A stretch of 64,000 bases of DNA, taken from assembly GCF_000739995.1 (NCBI RefSeq), contig NZ_BBJX01000005.1, positions 186,001 to 250,000 of the forward strand, in the 5' to 3' direction. The position numbers were made by a program, and so were the translations under genes. The notes beneath the pieces were generated by a model, which was given only the letters and a program-made list of their open reading frames with translations, made no database searches and was not told the DNA's origin. Position 1 is the stretch's first letter. Every line of letters begins with the position of its first letter. Positions 36,160 through 47,468 of this stretch are shown in pieces. The stretch comes from Comamonas granuli NBRC 101663 (lineage in GTDB: Bacteria; Pseudomonadota; Gammaproteobacteria; Burkholderiales; Burkholderiaceae_C).

Positions 36160-36212
36160 TACTTTTTTGATAGCTGCTTGCGCTTGCTGCACAAGCGCTG
36201 AAGGCCCAAAAC
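36160..36212 (+). repeat. GATAGCT palindromic repeat, copy 8
   Basis: ACTTTTTTGATAGCTGCTTG, then CGCTTGCTGCACAAGCGCTG and AAGGCCCAAAAC. A near-consensus copy with a perfect GCGCTTG/CAAGCGC stem, placed 20 bp after the murB stop. Confidence 0.9.
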
Positions 36213-36279
36213 ACCTGAAATCGCTGTGGCGGGCGGGCGCCGCCATCCGCTACAATCGCGCCCCGGCACTTTCGCCAGC

Positions 36280-36313
36280 ATGGGTTCCCTCGCCCCCATT
36301 CACCAAAAAGGAC
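36280..36313 (+). promoter_or_regulatory. Candidate preQ1-I riboswitch before yhhQ
   Basis: ATGGG (36280-36284) pairs with CCCAT (36295-36299), enclosing the loop TTCCCTCGCC. An A-rich tail CACCAAAAAGGAC follows. Loop bases CCT (36288-36290) can pair with AGG (36309-36311) inside the Shine-Dalgarno, giving the H-type pseudoknot of preQ1-I aptamers. The base 5' of the closing CCCAT is C, as required for ligand pairing. The regulated gene is a queuosine-precursor transporter. The call is from architecture and context, not a covariance search. Confidence 0.6.
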
Positions 36314-36317
36314 TGCC

Positions 36318-36992
36318 ATGAGCACCATCCAGGCGCCGCCGTCGCGCGTGCCGCTGTACCTCTCCCTCCTGGTGGCGTTCCACATCGCCATCGTCATCGC
36401 CAGCAACTACCTGGTGCAACTGCCCATCATGCTGCTGGGCTTTCACAGCACCTGGGGCGCGTTCAGCTTCCCGTTCATCTTCCTCGCCACGGATTTGACG
36501 GTGCGTCTGATCGGCAAGCCCCAGGCGCGCCGCGTCATCACGCGCGCCATGCTGCCGGCGCTCGTCGCCTCCTACGTCGTGGGCGTGCTGTTCCATGAAG
36601 GGCGCTTCAACGGCTGGGAGTCGCTGGGCGCGTTCAACACCTTCGTGTTCCGCATCGCCTTCGCCAGCTTCGCCGCCTACGTGCTGGGGCAGCTCTTGGA
36701 CATCCAGGTGTTCGACCGCATCCGCCAGACGAGCCGCGCCTGGTGGCTCGCGCCCGCGGCGGCCTCGGTGTTCGGCCAGGCGCTGGATACGGCGGCGTTC
36801 TTCTCCATCGCCTTCTGGCGCAGCCCCGACGCGTTCATGGCCGCGCACTGGGTGGAGATCGCCTGGGTGGACTACGCCATCAAGCTGGCGGTGAGCCTGC
36901 TGCTGTTCGTGCCCGCCTACGGCGTGCTGCTGGCGGCCATCGTGCGCACCATGCGCACGCCACCCGCGCCCCCCGCGGTGGCCGCGCCCTGA
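36318..36992 (+). CDS. yhhQ: Queuosine precursor transporter (VUT family, YhhQ)
   Basis: Inner-membrane importer of preQ0/preQ1, precursors for queuosine in tRNA. The 224 residues form about six hydrophobic helices. The family pattern includes IASNYLVQLPI, TWGAFSFPFIFLATDLTVRL and the conserved SVFGQALDTAAFFSIAFW near residue 155. AAGGA precedes the ATG by five bases and may be sequestered by the leader pseudoknot. It converges with the SDR gene, leaving four bases between the stops. Confidence 0.92.
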   Translation: MSTIQAPPSRVPLYLSLLVAFHIAIVIASNYLVQLPIMLLGFHSTWGAFSFPFIFLATDLTVRLIGKPQARRVITRAMLPALVASYVVGVLFHEGRFNGWESLGAFNTFVFRIAFASFAAYVLGQLLDIQVFDRIRQTSRAWWLAPAAASVFGQALDTAAFFSIAFWRSPDAFMAAHWVEIAWVDYAIKLAVSLLLFVPAYGVLLAAIVRTMRTPPAPPAVAAP

Positions 36993-36996
36993 CGGC

Positions 36997-37704
36997 TCAC
37001 ACGCTGCGCATCAGCCCGCCATCGACCCGGATGTTCTGCCCCGTGATGTAGGCCGCGCCCTCGCTGGCCAGGAAGGCCACCGTCGCGCCGACTTCCTCGG
37101 CCGTGCCGTAGCGCTGCAAGGGCACCGACCGGCGGCGCTCCTCGGTCTGCGGCAGGCTGTCGATCCAGCCGGGCAGCACGTTGTTCATGCGGATGTTGTG
37201 CGCGCCATACTCGTCGCAGAAGATCTTGGTGAACGCTGCCAGCCCCGAGCGCGCCACGGCCGAGGTGGGAAACAGCGCCGCGGGCTCGAACGCCCAGGCC
37301 GAGGAGATGTTAATGATGCTGCCGCCGCCCTGGCGCTGCATGATGGGCGCCACCAGCCGCGTGGCGCGCACCACGTTGAGAAAATAGACCTCCAGGCCGC
37401 GCACCCAGTCCGCGTCGCTGATCTCCAGCAGCCGGCCCTTGGGGCCGTGGCCCGCGCCGTTGACCAGCACGTCGATGCGGCCCCAGCGCTGCATCACGGC
37501 GTCCACCAGCGTCTGCAGGTCGGCCACGTTCTGGTTCGAGCCCGTCACGCCCACGCCGCCCAGTGCATGGGCCAGCGCCTCGCCCTTGCCGGAGGACGAG
37601 AGGATGCCCAGGGCAAAGCCCGCTGCATGCAGCTTGCGCGCGGCGGCAGCGCCCATGCCGCTGCCGCCCGCCACCACCATGGCCACCCGTTGCTGTTCGC
37701 TCAT
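36997..37704 (-). CDS. Short-chain dehydrogenase/reductase-like protein
   Basis: Rossmann-fold SDR, 235 residues. The cofactor loop is VVAGGSGMGAAAARKL (a variant of TGxxxGxG), with NGAGHGPKG, IINISSAW and a C-terminal GQNIRVDGGLMRSV. The usual active-site Tyr-x-x-x-Lys is not visible: the segment after the Ser reads FEPAALFPTSAVARSGLAAF, so catalysis by the standard mechanism is doubtful. The ATG at 37704 follows directly from repeat copy 9 on the other side. Physiological substrate unknown. Confidence 0.85.
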   Translation of the reverse strand: MSEQQRVAMVVAGGSGMGAAAARKLHAAGFALGILSSSGKGEALAHALGGVGVTGSNQNVADLQTLVDAVMQRWGRIDVLVNGAGHGPKGRLLEISDADWVRGLEVYFLNVVRATRLVAPIMQRQGGGSIINISSAWAFEPAALFPTSAVARSGLAAFTKIFCDEYGAHNIRMNNVLPGWIDSLPQTEERRRSVPLQRYGTAEEVGATVAFLASEGAAYITGQNIRVDGGLMRSV

Positions 37705-37708
37705 TTGC

Positions 37709-37763
37709 TTCTCTTTCGATAGCTGCTTGCGCTTGCCCATCAAGCGCTGGAGGCCATTTTGGC
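37709..37763 (+). repeat. GATAGCT palindromic repeat, copy 9
   Basis: TTCTCTTTCGATAGCTGCTT, then GCGCTTGCCCATCAAGCGCT and GGAGGCCATTTTGG. The cleanest consensus copy in the window. It lies just upstream of the SDR start (minus strand) and after ddh. Confidence 0.92.
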
Positions 37764-37817
37764 CCTGATTGCGCGGCCCGCCCGGGGCGCCTGCGCCGCC
37801 TGCGCGGCGCGCAGGCC

Positions 37818-38813
37818 TCAGAGCAATTCGGCGCGCAGTTGCTCGGCGCTCTTGGGCGAGAGCAGGCCCGGGGGCACGTCGAACACCGTCTTGCAGCCGT
37901 ACTGGCCGGCCTGCTGCAGGCGGTGCACGGCGCGCGCGTAGGCCACGAGCACGCTGGCGGTGAACTCGGGGTTGCTGTCGAGTTGCAGGCGGTACTCGAT
38001 GACCTGCTGGCTGCCGGCCGAGGTGTTGCCGCTGCGGATCACGAAGCCGCCGTGCGGCATGGCGCCGTGCGCGCGCGCGAGCTCCTCGGCGCTGATGAAG
38101 TGCACCGTGGTGTCGTACTCGTCGAAGTAGTGCGGCATGTGCACGATGGTGTGGCGCACGGTCTCGGCGTCGGCGCCGGCCTGCAGCACCACGTAGCATT
38201 CGCGCCGGTGCTTCTCGCGCGTGCTGAGCTGGGGGCGCACGCCGCTGCGCACCTTGTCCACGGCCTCGGGCACGGGAATGGTGTACTGCACGCCGCCGGC
38301 CACGCCGGGCACGCGGCGGATGGCGTCGGAGTGGCCCTGGCTCAGGCCCTTGCCCCAGAAGGTGTAGGTCGCGCCGTCGGGCAGCAGGGCCTCGCCCATC
38401 AGGCGGTTGAGCGAGAACATGCCGGGGTCCCAGCCCGCGGAGATCAGCGCCGTCGTGCGGCCGGCCTGCGCTGCGGCATCGACGGCCGCGAAATGCCCGG
38501 GAATGCGGGCGTGGGTGTCGAAGCTGTCCACCAGGCTGAAGTGGCGCGCCAGCTCGGGGCTTTGGCGCGGCAGGTCGTCCTTGGAGCCGCCGCACAGGAT
38601 GAGCACGTCGAGCCGGTCGCGGTGGCCGGGCAACTCGTCCAGGCCGTGCACGGCCACGCCGGCGCCCAGGGGCTGGAGCTGCGCCGGGTCGCGCCGCGTG
38701 TAGATGGCGGCGGTGGCCATGTCCGGGTTCTTGGCGATGGCGGCTTCCACGCCACGGCCCAGGTTGCCGTAGCCCACGATGCCGACGCGGATGGGGGAGA
38801 GGGGGGCTTGCAT
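37818..38813 (-). CDS. ddh: meso-Diaminopimelate D-dehydrogenase
   Basis: NADPH enzyme that forms meso-diaminopimelate in one step from tetrahydrodipicolinate, a shortcut to lysine and cell-wall precursor. The 331-residue protein starts with IRVGIVGYGNLGRGVEAAI. It carries DVLILCGGSKDDLP, LVDSFDTHARIPGHFAAVDA, SAGWDPGMFSLNRL and WGKGLSQGHSDAIRRVPGV, all typical. The ATG at 38813 was chosen over an upstream in-frame start that falls over the argG end. It is 16 bp downstream of argG. Confidence 0.93.
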   Translation of the reverse strand: MQAPLSPIRVGIVGYGNLGRGVEAAIAKNPDMATAAIYTRRDPAQLQPLGAGVAVHGLDELPGHRDRLDVLILCGGSKDDLPRQSPELARHFSLVDSFDTHARIPGHFAAVDAAAQAGRTTALISAGWDPGMFSLNRLMGEALLPDGATYTFWGKGLSQGHSDAIRRVPGVAGGVQYTIPVPEAVDKVRSGVRPQLSTREKHRRECYVVLQAGADAETVRHTIVHMPHYFDEYDTTVHFISAEELARAHGAMPHGGFVIRSGNTSAGSQQVIEYRLQLDSNPEFTASVLVAYARAVHRLQQAGQYGCKTVFDVPPGLLSPKSAEQLRAELL

Positions 38814-38829
38814 GCGCTGCGCCTGGGGC

Positions 38830-40245
<1,416 letters not shown>

Positions 40246-40563
40246 TCAGCCGAAGTGGCAAATGTAGTGGTAGGCCTCGGTCACGCGGATGTCGAAGCTC
40301 GAATGCGCGGGAACGCTGAAGCGCTCGCCCGGGCCCACGTGCTGCCAGGTGTCCGTGCCCGCCAGGCGGTACTCGCAGGCGCCGGCCACGCATTCCATCA
40401 CCTCGGGCGCGCTGGTCTTGAAAGTCAGCGTGGCGGGCAGCACCACGCCCACGGATTTTTTCGTGCCGTCGGCCAGGGTGATGCCGTGGCTCACGCACTT
40501 GCCCTCGAAATACACGTTCGCCCGGGTGGTGACGGACACGCCGTCGAGTTGTTCGGTGGTCAT
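40246..40563 (-). CDS. ppnP: Pyrimidine/purine nucleoside phosphorylase PpnP
   Basis: Small cupin-fold enzyme that phosphorolyses nucleosides. The 105-residue protein (family length ~95) has the conserved GKCVSHGITLADGTKKSVGV, EVMECVAGACEYRL and the closing FDIRVTEAYHYICHFG. The function was established for the E. coli homologue (YaiE); assignment here is by family. The ATG at 40563 gives MTTEQLDGVSVTTRANVYFEG. Confidence 0.93.
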   Translation of the reverse strand: MTTEQLDGVSVTTRANVYFEGKCVSHGITLADGTKKSVGVVLPATLTFKTSAPEVMECVAGACEYRLAGTDTWQHVGPGERFSVPAHSSFDIRVTEAYHYICHFG

Positions 40564-40650
40564 GGAAATACGCAGAGGAGCAGGTCAAACGGGCGATTTT
40601 AGGCGACCGGCCTGGCTCCCGCCGCAGGCCGCGCGGCAAAAGCGGCGGGC

Positions 40651-40681
40651 AAAAAAAGAGGAGGGCCCGGCCGGGCCCTCC
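40651..40681 (-). terminator. Rho-independent terminator after the glycine-zipper gene
   Basis: On the minus strand, GGAGGGCCCGG-CCGGGCCCTCC forms a perfect 11-bp stem followed by TCTTTTTTT. It lies 20 bp past the stop of the gene ending at 40702. Confidence 0.92.
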
Positions 40682-40701
40682 AGGAGGTGCGCTGCGCCGC
40701 C

Positions 40702-41334
40702 TCAGCGGTCGTAGGGGTTGTTGTTGTAGTACCGGTGCGGGTGGCGGCGGCGGTAGTAGGGGTCGCCCTCGTAGCCGTACTCGATGATGGTCACGCCCGG
40801 CTGCGGCGGGGCCGCGTAGGGCGAGGTGACCACGCCGGGCTGCACATAGCTGCCGTAGGGGACGGGGCCGTTCACGGGTTGCACCTGCACGTTGATGTAG
40901 CGGCCCGGGTCGGTGGCCGTCTGCGTGGTGTACTGCCGCCCGGCGTATTCGTACACCACGGTGTAGCCCACGGTGCGGTTCTCGTAGTAGGTCTCGGTGC
41001 CGCAGCGCTGCACGGTTTCGTACTGCGGCTGGCCCTGGCCCTCGATGTGGTTGCCGAGCACGGCCCCGCCGATCACGCCGATGGCCGTGGCCGCAGCGCG
41101 GCCGCTGCCCTTGCCGATGGCGTTGCCCGCTGCGCCGCCGGCGATGGCGCCCAGCACCGCGCCGCCGCCCGAATTGCGCTGGCCGGTGTACACGGTTTCG
41201 TTGGTGCACACCTGGCGCGGCGTGGCCACCTGCTGCACGATGGGCGTGGCCGAGAGCACGCGCGCCTGCTCCTGGGCGTGGGACAGCGCCGCCGTGGCAG
41301 CCAGGACCGAGAAGGCAATCGCTTTTTTCATCAT
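40702..41334 (-). CDS. Exported glycine-zipper 2TM-domain protein
   Basis: A 210-residue envelope protein with a signal peptide (MMKKAIAFSVLAATAALSHA). The glycine-zipper region near residues 55-95 (GGGAVLGAIAGGAAGNAIGK, GVIGGAVLGNHIEG) resembles SlyB/Rcp-type outer-membrane proteins. The C-terminal part is Tyr/Pro-rich and ends in YRRRHPHRYYNNNPYDR. Function unknown; such proteins are often linked to envelope integrity. A strong terminator follows. Translation may start at the second Met (41331). Confidence 0.85.
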   Translation of the reverse strand: MMKKAIAFSVLAATAALSHAQEQARVLSATPIVQQVATPRQVCTNETVYTGQRNSGGGAVLGAIAGGAAGNAIGKGSGRAAATAIGVIGGAVLGNHIEGQGQPQYETVQRCGTETYYENRTVGYTVVYEYAGRQYTTQTATDPGRYINVQVQPVNGPVPYGSYVQPGVVTSPYAAPPQPGVTIIEYGYEGDPYYRRRHPHRYYNNNPYDR

Positions 41335-41453
41335 GGACGGTTTCCTATAAAGCCGGTGCGCTTTTAACGCGCCGCATGGGGAAAAAGTTTATCGGTCCCC
41401 TGCTGCGCGCGCGCTCTGCGCGGGTAAAGATGCGTAAACAAATGTGCGGTTTC

Positions 41454-41831
41454 CTACGCTTTGGCCCATTCGGCCCACAGCACCGCATCGAAGCCCACCG
41501 TGGCGCGCGGCTGCCCACCCTGCTGCGGCCACTCGGCCACGGGGCGCTTGATGACGCTGGGGTGCGTCTGCATCAGCGCCATGGCGCTGGCCGCGTCCTG
41601 CACGCGCTCCTGCTCGCCCGGCGGGAGCTTGCGCCAGGTGGTGCCGCGGCGGTTGAGCAGCGCCTCCCAGCCCAGTTGCTGCACCCACAGGGCCAGGTGC
41701 TCGGGCGGCACGCCCTGTTTGCCGAAATCGTGGAACACGCAATCTTGGCCCTGGGCCGCCAGCCAGGCCCGGGCCTTGCGCACCGTATCGCAATGTGCAA
41801 TGCCAAACAATGTCAGGGGTGTGTGTTTCAT
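41454..41831 (-). CDS. ArsC/Spx-family thioredoxin-fold protein (YffB type)
   Basis: A 125-residue protein with the arsenate-reductase-like fold. The start TLFGIAHCDTVRKARAWLA carries a single Cys, then FHDFGKQGVP, WRKLPPGEQERV and the conserved basic-Pro element SVIKRPVAEW near residue 96. It matches YffB/Spx-like proteins more than true ArsC, so arsenic resistance should not be assumed. The gene diverges from folC with about 48 bp between start codons. The ATG at 41840 is an alternative start. Confidence 0.88.
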   Translation of the reverse strand: MKHTPLTLFGIAHCDTVRKARAWLAAQGQDCVFHDFGKQGVPPEHLALWVQQLGWEALLNRRGTTWRKLPPGEQERVQDAASAMALMQTHPSVIKRPVAEWPQQGGQPRATVGFDAVLWAEWAKA

Positions 41832-41879
41832 GGCGCCCATGATGCGCCAGAACGGGCCTGCGCGACAATCGCGCTCCGT

Positions 41880-43202
41880 ATGCAAAGCAAAATCCACACC
41901 CTGGAAGGCTGGCTTGCCCACTGCGAGCGCCTGCACCCCCAAACCATCGCCCTGGGCCTGGAGCGCGTGGCCGAGGTCGCGCGCCGCATGGCGCTGCGCC
42001 TGCAGTGCCCCGTGATCACCGTGGCGGGCACCAACGGCAAGGGCTCGACCTGCGCCATCATCGAGGCCGTGGCCCTGCAGGCCGGCTACCGCACCGGCGT
42101 GTACTCCTCGCCGCACCTGGTGCATTTCCAGGAGCGCTGCCGCATCCACGGCGAAATCGTGGCCCCCGAGAGCCTGCTGGAGCATTTCGAGGCCGTGGAG
42201 CAGGCGCGCACCGCGGGCGGCGAGGAGGTGCCGCTCACCTATTTCGAGTTCACCACCCTGGCCATCCTGCGCCTGATGAGCCACAGCCTGCTGGACCTGG
42301 CCATCCTGGAAGTGGGCCTGGGCGGGCGGCTGGATGCGACCAACATCATCGACGCCGACTGCGCCGTGATCACCAGCATCGACCTGGACCACACCGAGTT
42401 CCTCGGCCCGGACCGCGAGAGCATCGGCCGCGAGAAGGCCGGCATCATGCGCACGGGCCGCCCCGTGGTGGTGAGCGACCCCATGCCGCCACAGAGCGTC
42501 ATCGACCATGCGTGCGAGATCGGCGCCGAGCTCTGGCGCTTCGGGCAGGACTTCAACTACGCGGGCGACCGCCAGCAGTGGAGCTGGGCGGGCCGGGGGC
42601 GGCGTTACGCGGGGCTGGCCTACCCGGCGCTGCGCGGCGCCAACCAGCTCGTCAACGCCGCGGGCGCGCTGGCCGCCCTGGTGGCGCTGCGCGAGCGCGT
42701 GCCGGTCACGGCGCAGGCCGTGCGCAACGGCCTGGCCATGGTGGACCTGCCGGGGCGCTTCCAGGTGGTGCCGGGCCAGCCCGCGCTGGTGCTCGACGTG
42801 GCGCACAACCCGCATTCGGTGGCGGCGCTCACGGCCAACCTGGACGCCATGGGCTACTTCCCGGTCACGCACGCCGTGTTCGGCGCCATGGCCGACAAGG
42901 ACCTGGCGCCCATGCTGGAGCGCATCGCGCCCATCGTGGACCGCTGGTATTTCACCGACCTGCCCACGCCGCGCGCCGCCACGGCCGCGAGCCTCGCAGA
43001 GCGCTGGGCCGCGCTGCCACGGGCGGGCGCGGGCGCGCGCAGCGCCACCTGCAGCACCCACCCCGGCCCGGCCGAGGCCCTGCAGGCCGCCATGGCGCAG
43101 GCGAACCCCGCTGATAGAATCATCGTCTTTGGCTCCTTCCATACGGTGGGCGGCGTGCTGCAGGGCGGCATACCGCGGTTGCAGGCCAAGCACCTGGCCT
43201 GA
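41880..43202 (+). CDS. folC: Dihydrofolate synthase / folylpolyglutamate synthase
   Basis: ATP-dependent Mur-ligase-like enzyme that adds glutamate to dihydropteroate and folates. The 440-residue protein has the P-loop ITVAGTNGKGSTCAIIEAVA, SSPHLVHFQERCRIHG, the Mg-site LEVGLGGRLDATNII, ITSIDLDHTEFLG and LVLDVAHNPHS near residue 305. It is first in a five-gene plus-strand run with the SPOR, cvpA, purF and metZ genes, an arrangement also seen in Pseudomonas. Confidence 0.95.
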   Translation: MQSKIHTLEGWLAHCERLHPQTIALGLERVAEVARRMALRLQCPVITVAGTNGKGSTCAIIEAVALQAGYRTGVYSSPHLVHFQERCRIHGEIVAPESLLEHFEAVEQARTAGGEEVPLTYFEFTTLAILRLMSHSLLDLAILEVGLGGRLDATNIIDADCAVITSIDLDHTEFLGPDRESIGREKAGIMRTGRPVVVSDPMPPQSVIDHACEIGAELWRFGQDFNYAGDRQQWSWAGRGRRYAGLAYPALRGANQLVNAAGALAALVALRERVPVTAQAVRNGLAMVDLPGRFQVVPGQPALVLDVAHNPHSVAALTANLDAMGYFPVTHAVFGAMADKDLAPMLERIAPIVDRWYFTDLPTPRAATAASLAERWAALPRAGAGARSATCSTHPGPAEALQAAMAQANPADRIIVFGSFHTVGGVLQGGIPRLQAKHLA

Positions 43203-43222
43203 CACCGGTTCCATTCAAGTCC

Positions 43223-44068
43223 ATGGCTTTTTTCAAGTTACGCTGGCCCGGCCAGAAGGGGCAGGACAGCAAGGCCAAGGCGGGCCGCGCCGCGCGCGCG
43301 GCACCGGCCGAGAGCATCGAGGTCATGCGCCGGCGTGCGCGCCACCGGCTGATCGGCGCGGCCGTGCTGGTGCTGCTGGGCGTGGTGGGCTTTCCCGTGC
43401 TGTTCGACTCCCAGCCCCGGCCGATTCCGGTCGATATCCCCATCGAAATCCCCGACCGCGAGCGCGTGGCGCCCCTGCCGGCGTCTGCGGCCCCCGCACC
43501 GGCCGCCCAGGCCCCTGAGCCGGCACCGGCCGAGACCGTGGCGCACGCAGCCAGCACCGCGCGGGCAGCGCCCGCCGCCGCGTCCGCACCGGCGCCCGCA
43601 CCCGCACCCGCACCCGCGCCCACACGCCCGGCTGCCGCGCCGGCCTTTGTGGCGGCTTCGGCCGCCGCGCCGCCGCGCGCCGACACCCGCCCTGCCGCCG
43701 AGCCGCGCGCTGCAGAGCCGCGCGCTGCAGAGCCGCGCAGTGCCGAGCCGGCGCGCCGCGATGCCGACGCCGAGGCTGCGCGCGCGCGCGCCCTGCTCGA
43801 AGGCCGCAGCGCCGACAAGCCCGCTGCCGCGCCGGCGGCCGGCCGCTACATCGTGCAGATCGGCGCCTACGCCGAAGTCGAGAAGGCGCGCGAGGTGCGC
43901 CTCAAGCTCGAACGCGCCGGCATCAAGACCTACACCCAGGTGGTCGAGACGCCCCAGGGCAAGCGCATCCGCGTGCGCGTGGGCCCCTTCGAGGGGCATG
44001 CCGAGGCCGACAAGACGGCGGCGCGCATCAAGGCGCTGAGCCTGCCCGTGTCCGTGCTGCAGCTCTGA
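43223..44068 (+). CDS. SPOR-domain cell-division-associated protein (DedD-like)
   Basis: A 281-residue inner-membrane protein: short cytoplasmic start, one transmembrane helix (HRLIGAAVLVLLGVVGFPVL, residues ~41-61), a long Ala/Pro linker, and a C-terminal SPOR domain (GRYIVQIGAYAEVEKAREVR ... VRVGPFEGHAEADKTAARI) that binds denuded septal glycan. The linker contains a PAPAPAPAPAP run and tandem EPRAAEPRAAEPRS units; the corresponding DNA at about 43699-43745 is a short tandem repeat likely to vary between strains. It lies 20 bp after folC. Confidence 0.9.
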   Translation: MAFFKLRWPGQKGQDSKAKAGRAARAAPAESIEVMRRRARHRLIGAAVLVLLGVVGFPVLFDSQPRPIPVDIPIEIPDRERVAPLPASAAPAPAAQAPEPAPAETVAHAASTARAAPAAASAPAPAPAPAPAPTRPAAAPAFVAASAAAPPRADTRPAAEPRAAEPRAAEPRSAEPARRDADAEAARARALLEGRSADKPAAAPAAGRYIVQIGAYAEVEKAREVRLKLERAGIKTYTQVVETPQGKRIRVRVGPFEGHAEADKTAARIKALSLPVSVLQL

Positions 44069-44078
44069 CGCGTGGCCC

Positions 44079-44573
44079 ATGATGGCAACCCTGGACTGGA
44101 TCTTCGCCGCCGTGCTGCTGGCCTCCATGCTGCTGGGGGCCTGGCGCGGCCTGGTCTACGAGGTGCTCTCGCTGCTGGCCTGGGTGGCCGCGTTCATGCT
44201 GGCCCAGTGGCTGGCCCTGGACGCCGCGGCGCTGCTGCCGCTGCAGGAACAGTCGGAGACGCTGCGCTACGCGGCCGGCTTCATCACCGTGTTCCTGGTC
44301 GCGGTGTTCGCCTGCAGCTTCGTGGCCTGGCTGGGCAAGAAACTGGCGCAGGCCCTGGGCCTGCGGCCCGTGGACCGTGTGCTGGGGGCCGTGTTCGGCG
44401 CCCTGCGCGGGGTGCTCGTGATTCTCGTGGCGGTGTTCGTCGCCGGGCTGACCCAACTGGACCGGGCGCCCTGGTGGCAGGAGGCGCGCAGCGCCGTCCT
44501 GCTCTCTGAATGGGTCAAGAACGACCTGCGGCCGCTGCTGCCGCAGGACCTGGGCAGTTATTGGCCCGCCTAG
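44079..44573 (+). CDS. cvpA: CvpA family protein
   Basis: A 164-residue inner-membrane protein with four hydrophobic segments, starting ATLDWIFAAVLLASMLLGAWRGLVYE, the family signature. It also has FGALRGVLVILVAVFV. CvpA is needed for colicin V export in E. coli, and recent family work links it to envelope stress, but its molecular role is unsettled. It lies 10 bp after the SPOR gene and 28 bp before purF, its usual partner. Confidence 0.94.
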   Translation: MMATLDWIFAAVLLASMLLGAWRGLVYEVLSLLAWVAAFMLAQWLALDAAALLPLQEQSETLRYAAGFITVFLVAVFACSFVAWLGKKLAQALGLRPVDRVLGAVFGALRGVLVILVAVFVAGLTQLDRAPWWQEARSAVLLSEWVKNDLRPLLPQDLGSYWPA

Positions 44574-44601
44574 CGGGCCTTCTGGATGGAAAGCAACTCT
44601 T

Positions 44602-46116
<1,515 letters not shown>

Positions 46117-46196
46117 ACCGGGCGGCGGCGCTGTACCTTGGCAAAAAAGTGAGCACCTCGCGCTTGTCCAGATTGGTTTTCAACATAAAAATCATC

Positions 46197-46240
46197 TGAA
46201 ATCCTCTGTTTTCAAGCGCCACCAGCTATCGTTTTTGAAT
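46197..46240 (-). repeat. GATAGCT repeat, copy 11 (half element)
   Basis: On the minus strand: CAAAAACGATAGCTGGTGGC, then GCTTGAAAACAGAGG. The head and first stem arm are kept, but the second arm is lost. The surrounding spacer 46117-46253 is AT-rich and holds no other recognisable feature. Confidence 0.65.
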
Positions 46241-46253
46241 TGAAAGCCGCACC

Positions 46254-47468
46254 GTGACCGAACCGACCCTGCCCCCGGGCCTGCACCCCGACACGCTCGC
46301 CGTGCGCGAGGCCGTCGCACGCAGCCAATGGGGCGAACACAGCGAGGCGCTGTACCTCACCAGCAGCTTCGTGCAGAGCGACAGCGCCAGCGCCGCGCGG
46401 CGCTTTGCCAACCAGGAAGAGGGCTACACCTACAGCCGCACGGGCAACCCCACGGTCACCAGCTTCGAGCGCCGCCTGGCCGCCATGGAAGGCACGGAAT
46501 GCGCCGTGGCCACCACCACCGGCATGGCGGCCATCCTGCTCGTGGCGCTGACCATGCTCAAGGCGGGCGACCACGTGGTGTGCTCGCAATCCATGTTCGG
46601 CTCCACCATCCGGCTGCTGGGCACCGAGATGGCGCGCTTCGGCGTGGAGACCAGCTTCGTGGCGCAGACCGACGTGGCCGCCTGGCAGGCCGCCATGCGC
46701 CCCAACACCAGGCTGCTGTTCGCCGAGACGCCGACCAACCCGCTCACCGACCTGTGCGACATCGCCGCGCTCGCCGACCTGGCGCACCGCCATGGCGCGC
46801 TGCTGGCCGTGGACAACAGCTTCGCCTCGCCCGTGCTGCAGCGCCCGGCGCAGTTCGGCGCCGACCTGGTCGTGCACTCCGGCACCAAGCTGCTCGACGG
46901 CCAGGGCCGCGTCATGGCCGGGGCCGTGTGCGGCTCGCTGGCCCTGGTGGACAAGGTCATGGGCACCTTTCTGCGCAGCGGCGGGCTCAACCTCGCGCCG
47001 TTCAACGCCTGGGTGGTGCTCAAGGGCCTGGAGACCCTGGCCCTGCGCGTGAACGCGCAAAGCGCCGCGGCGCTGGAGCTGGCGCGCTGGCTGGAGGCCC
47101 ACCCCAAGGTGGCGCGCGTGTACTACCCCGGCCTGCCCAGCCACCCCCAGCACCAGCTCGCCATGCGCCAGCAAAACGGCCTGGGCGGCCCGGTGCTGTC
47201 CTTCGACGTGGCGGGGCAGGGCGCCGAGGCCCTGCGCGCCCATGCCTTCCACGTCATCGACAGCACGCGCGTGTGCTCCATCACCGCCAACCTGGGCGAC
47301 GTCAAGACCACCATCACCCATCCGGCCAGCACCTCGCACGGCCGCCTCACGGAAGAACAGCGCCAGGCGGCTGGCATCGGCCAGGGCCTGGTGCGCGTCT
47401 CCGTGGGCCTCGAACACCTGGGCGACCTGCAGACCGACCTCGCCCGCGGACTGGATACCCTGCCATGA
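46254..47468 (+). CDS. metZ: O-succinylhomoserine sulfhydrylase
   Basis: PLP enzyme that makes homocysteine directly from O-succinylhomoserine and sulfide. The 404-residue protein has [43 protein letters not shown], the PLP Lys in [18 protein letters not shown] near residue 211, and [19 protein letters not shown] near residue 343. The GTG start at 46254 fits the family N-terminus. Position after purF and the MetZ-like sequence favour this over cystathionine gamma-synthase. Its stop overlaps the gltX start (ATGA). Confidence 0.93.
   Translation: MTEPTLPPGLHPDTLAVREAVARSQWGEHSEALYLTSSFVQSDSASAARRFANQEEGYTYSRTGNPTVTSFERRLAAMEGTECAVATTTGMAAILLVALTMLKAGDHVVCSQSMFGSTIRLLGTEMARFGVETSFVAQTDVAAWQAAMRPNTRLLFAETPTNPLTDLCDIAALADLAHRHGALLAVDNSFASPVLQRPAQFGADLVVHSGTKLLDGQGRVMAGAVCGSLALVDKVMGTFLRSGGLNLAPFNAWVVLKGLETLALRVNAQSAAALELARWLEAHPKVARVYYPGLPSHPQHQLAMRQQNGLGGPVLSFDVAGQGAEALRAHAFHVIDSTRVCSITANLGDVKTTITHPASTSHGRLTEEQRQAAGIGQGLVRVSVGLEHLGDLQTDLARGLDTLP

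Noticed and set aside
40564-40650. Possible small gene in the spacer after ppnP
   Set aside because: No start codon with a ribosome-binding site and no conserved frame; the region leads into the terminator of the neighbouring gene.
41454-41831. Arsenate resistance gene
   Set aside because: The protein fits the YffB/Spx-like branch, and no arsR, arsB or acr3 gene is nearby.
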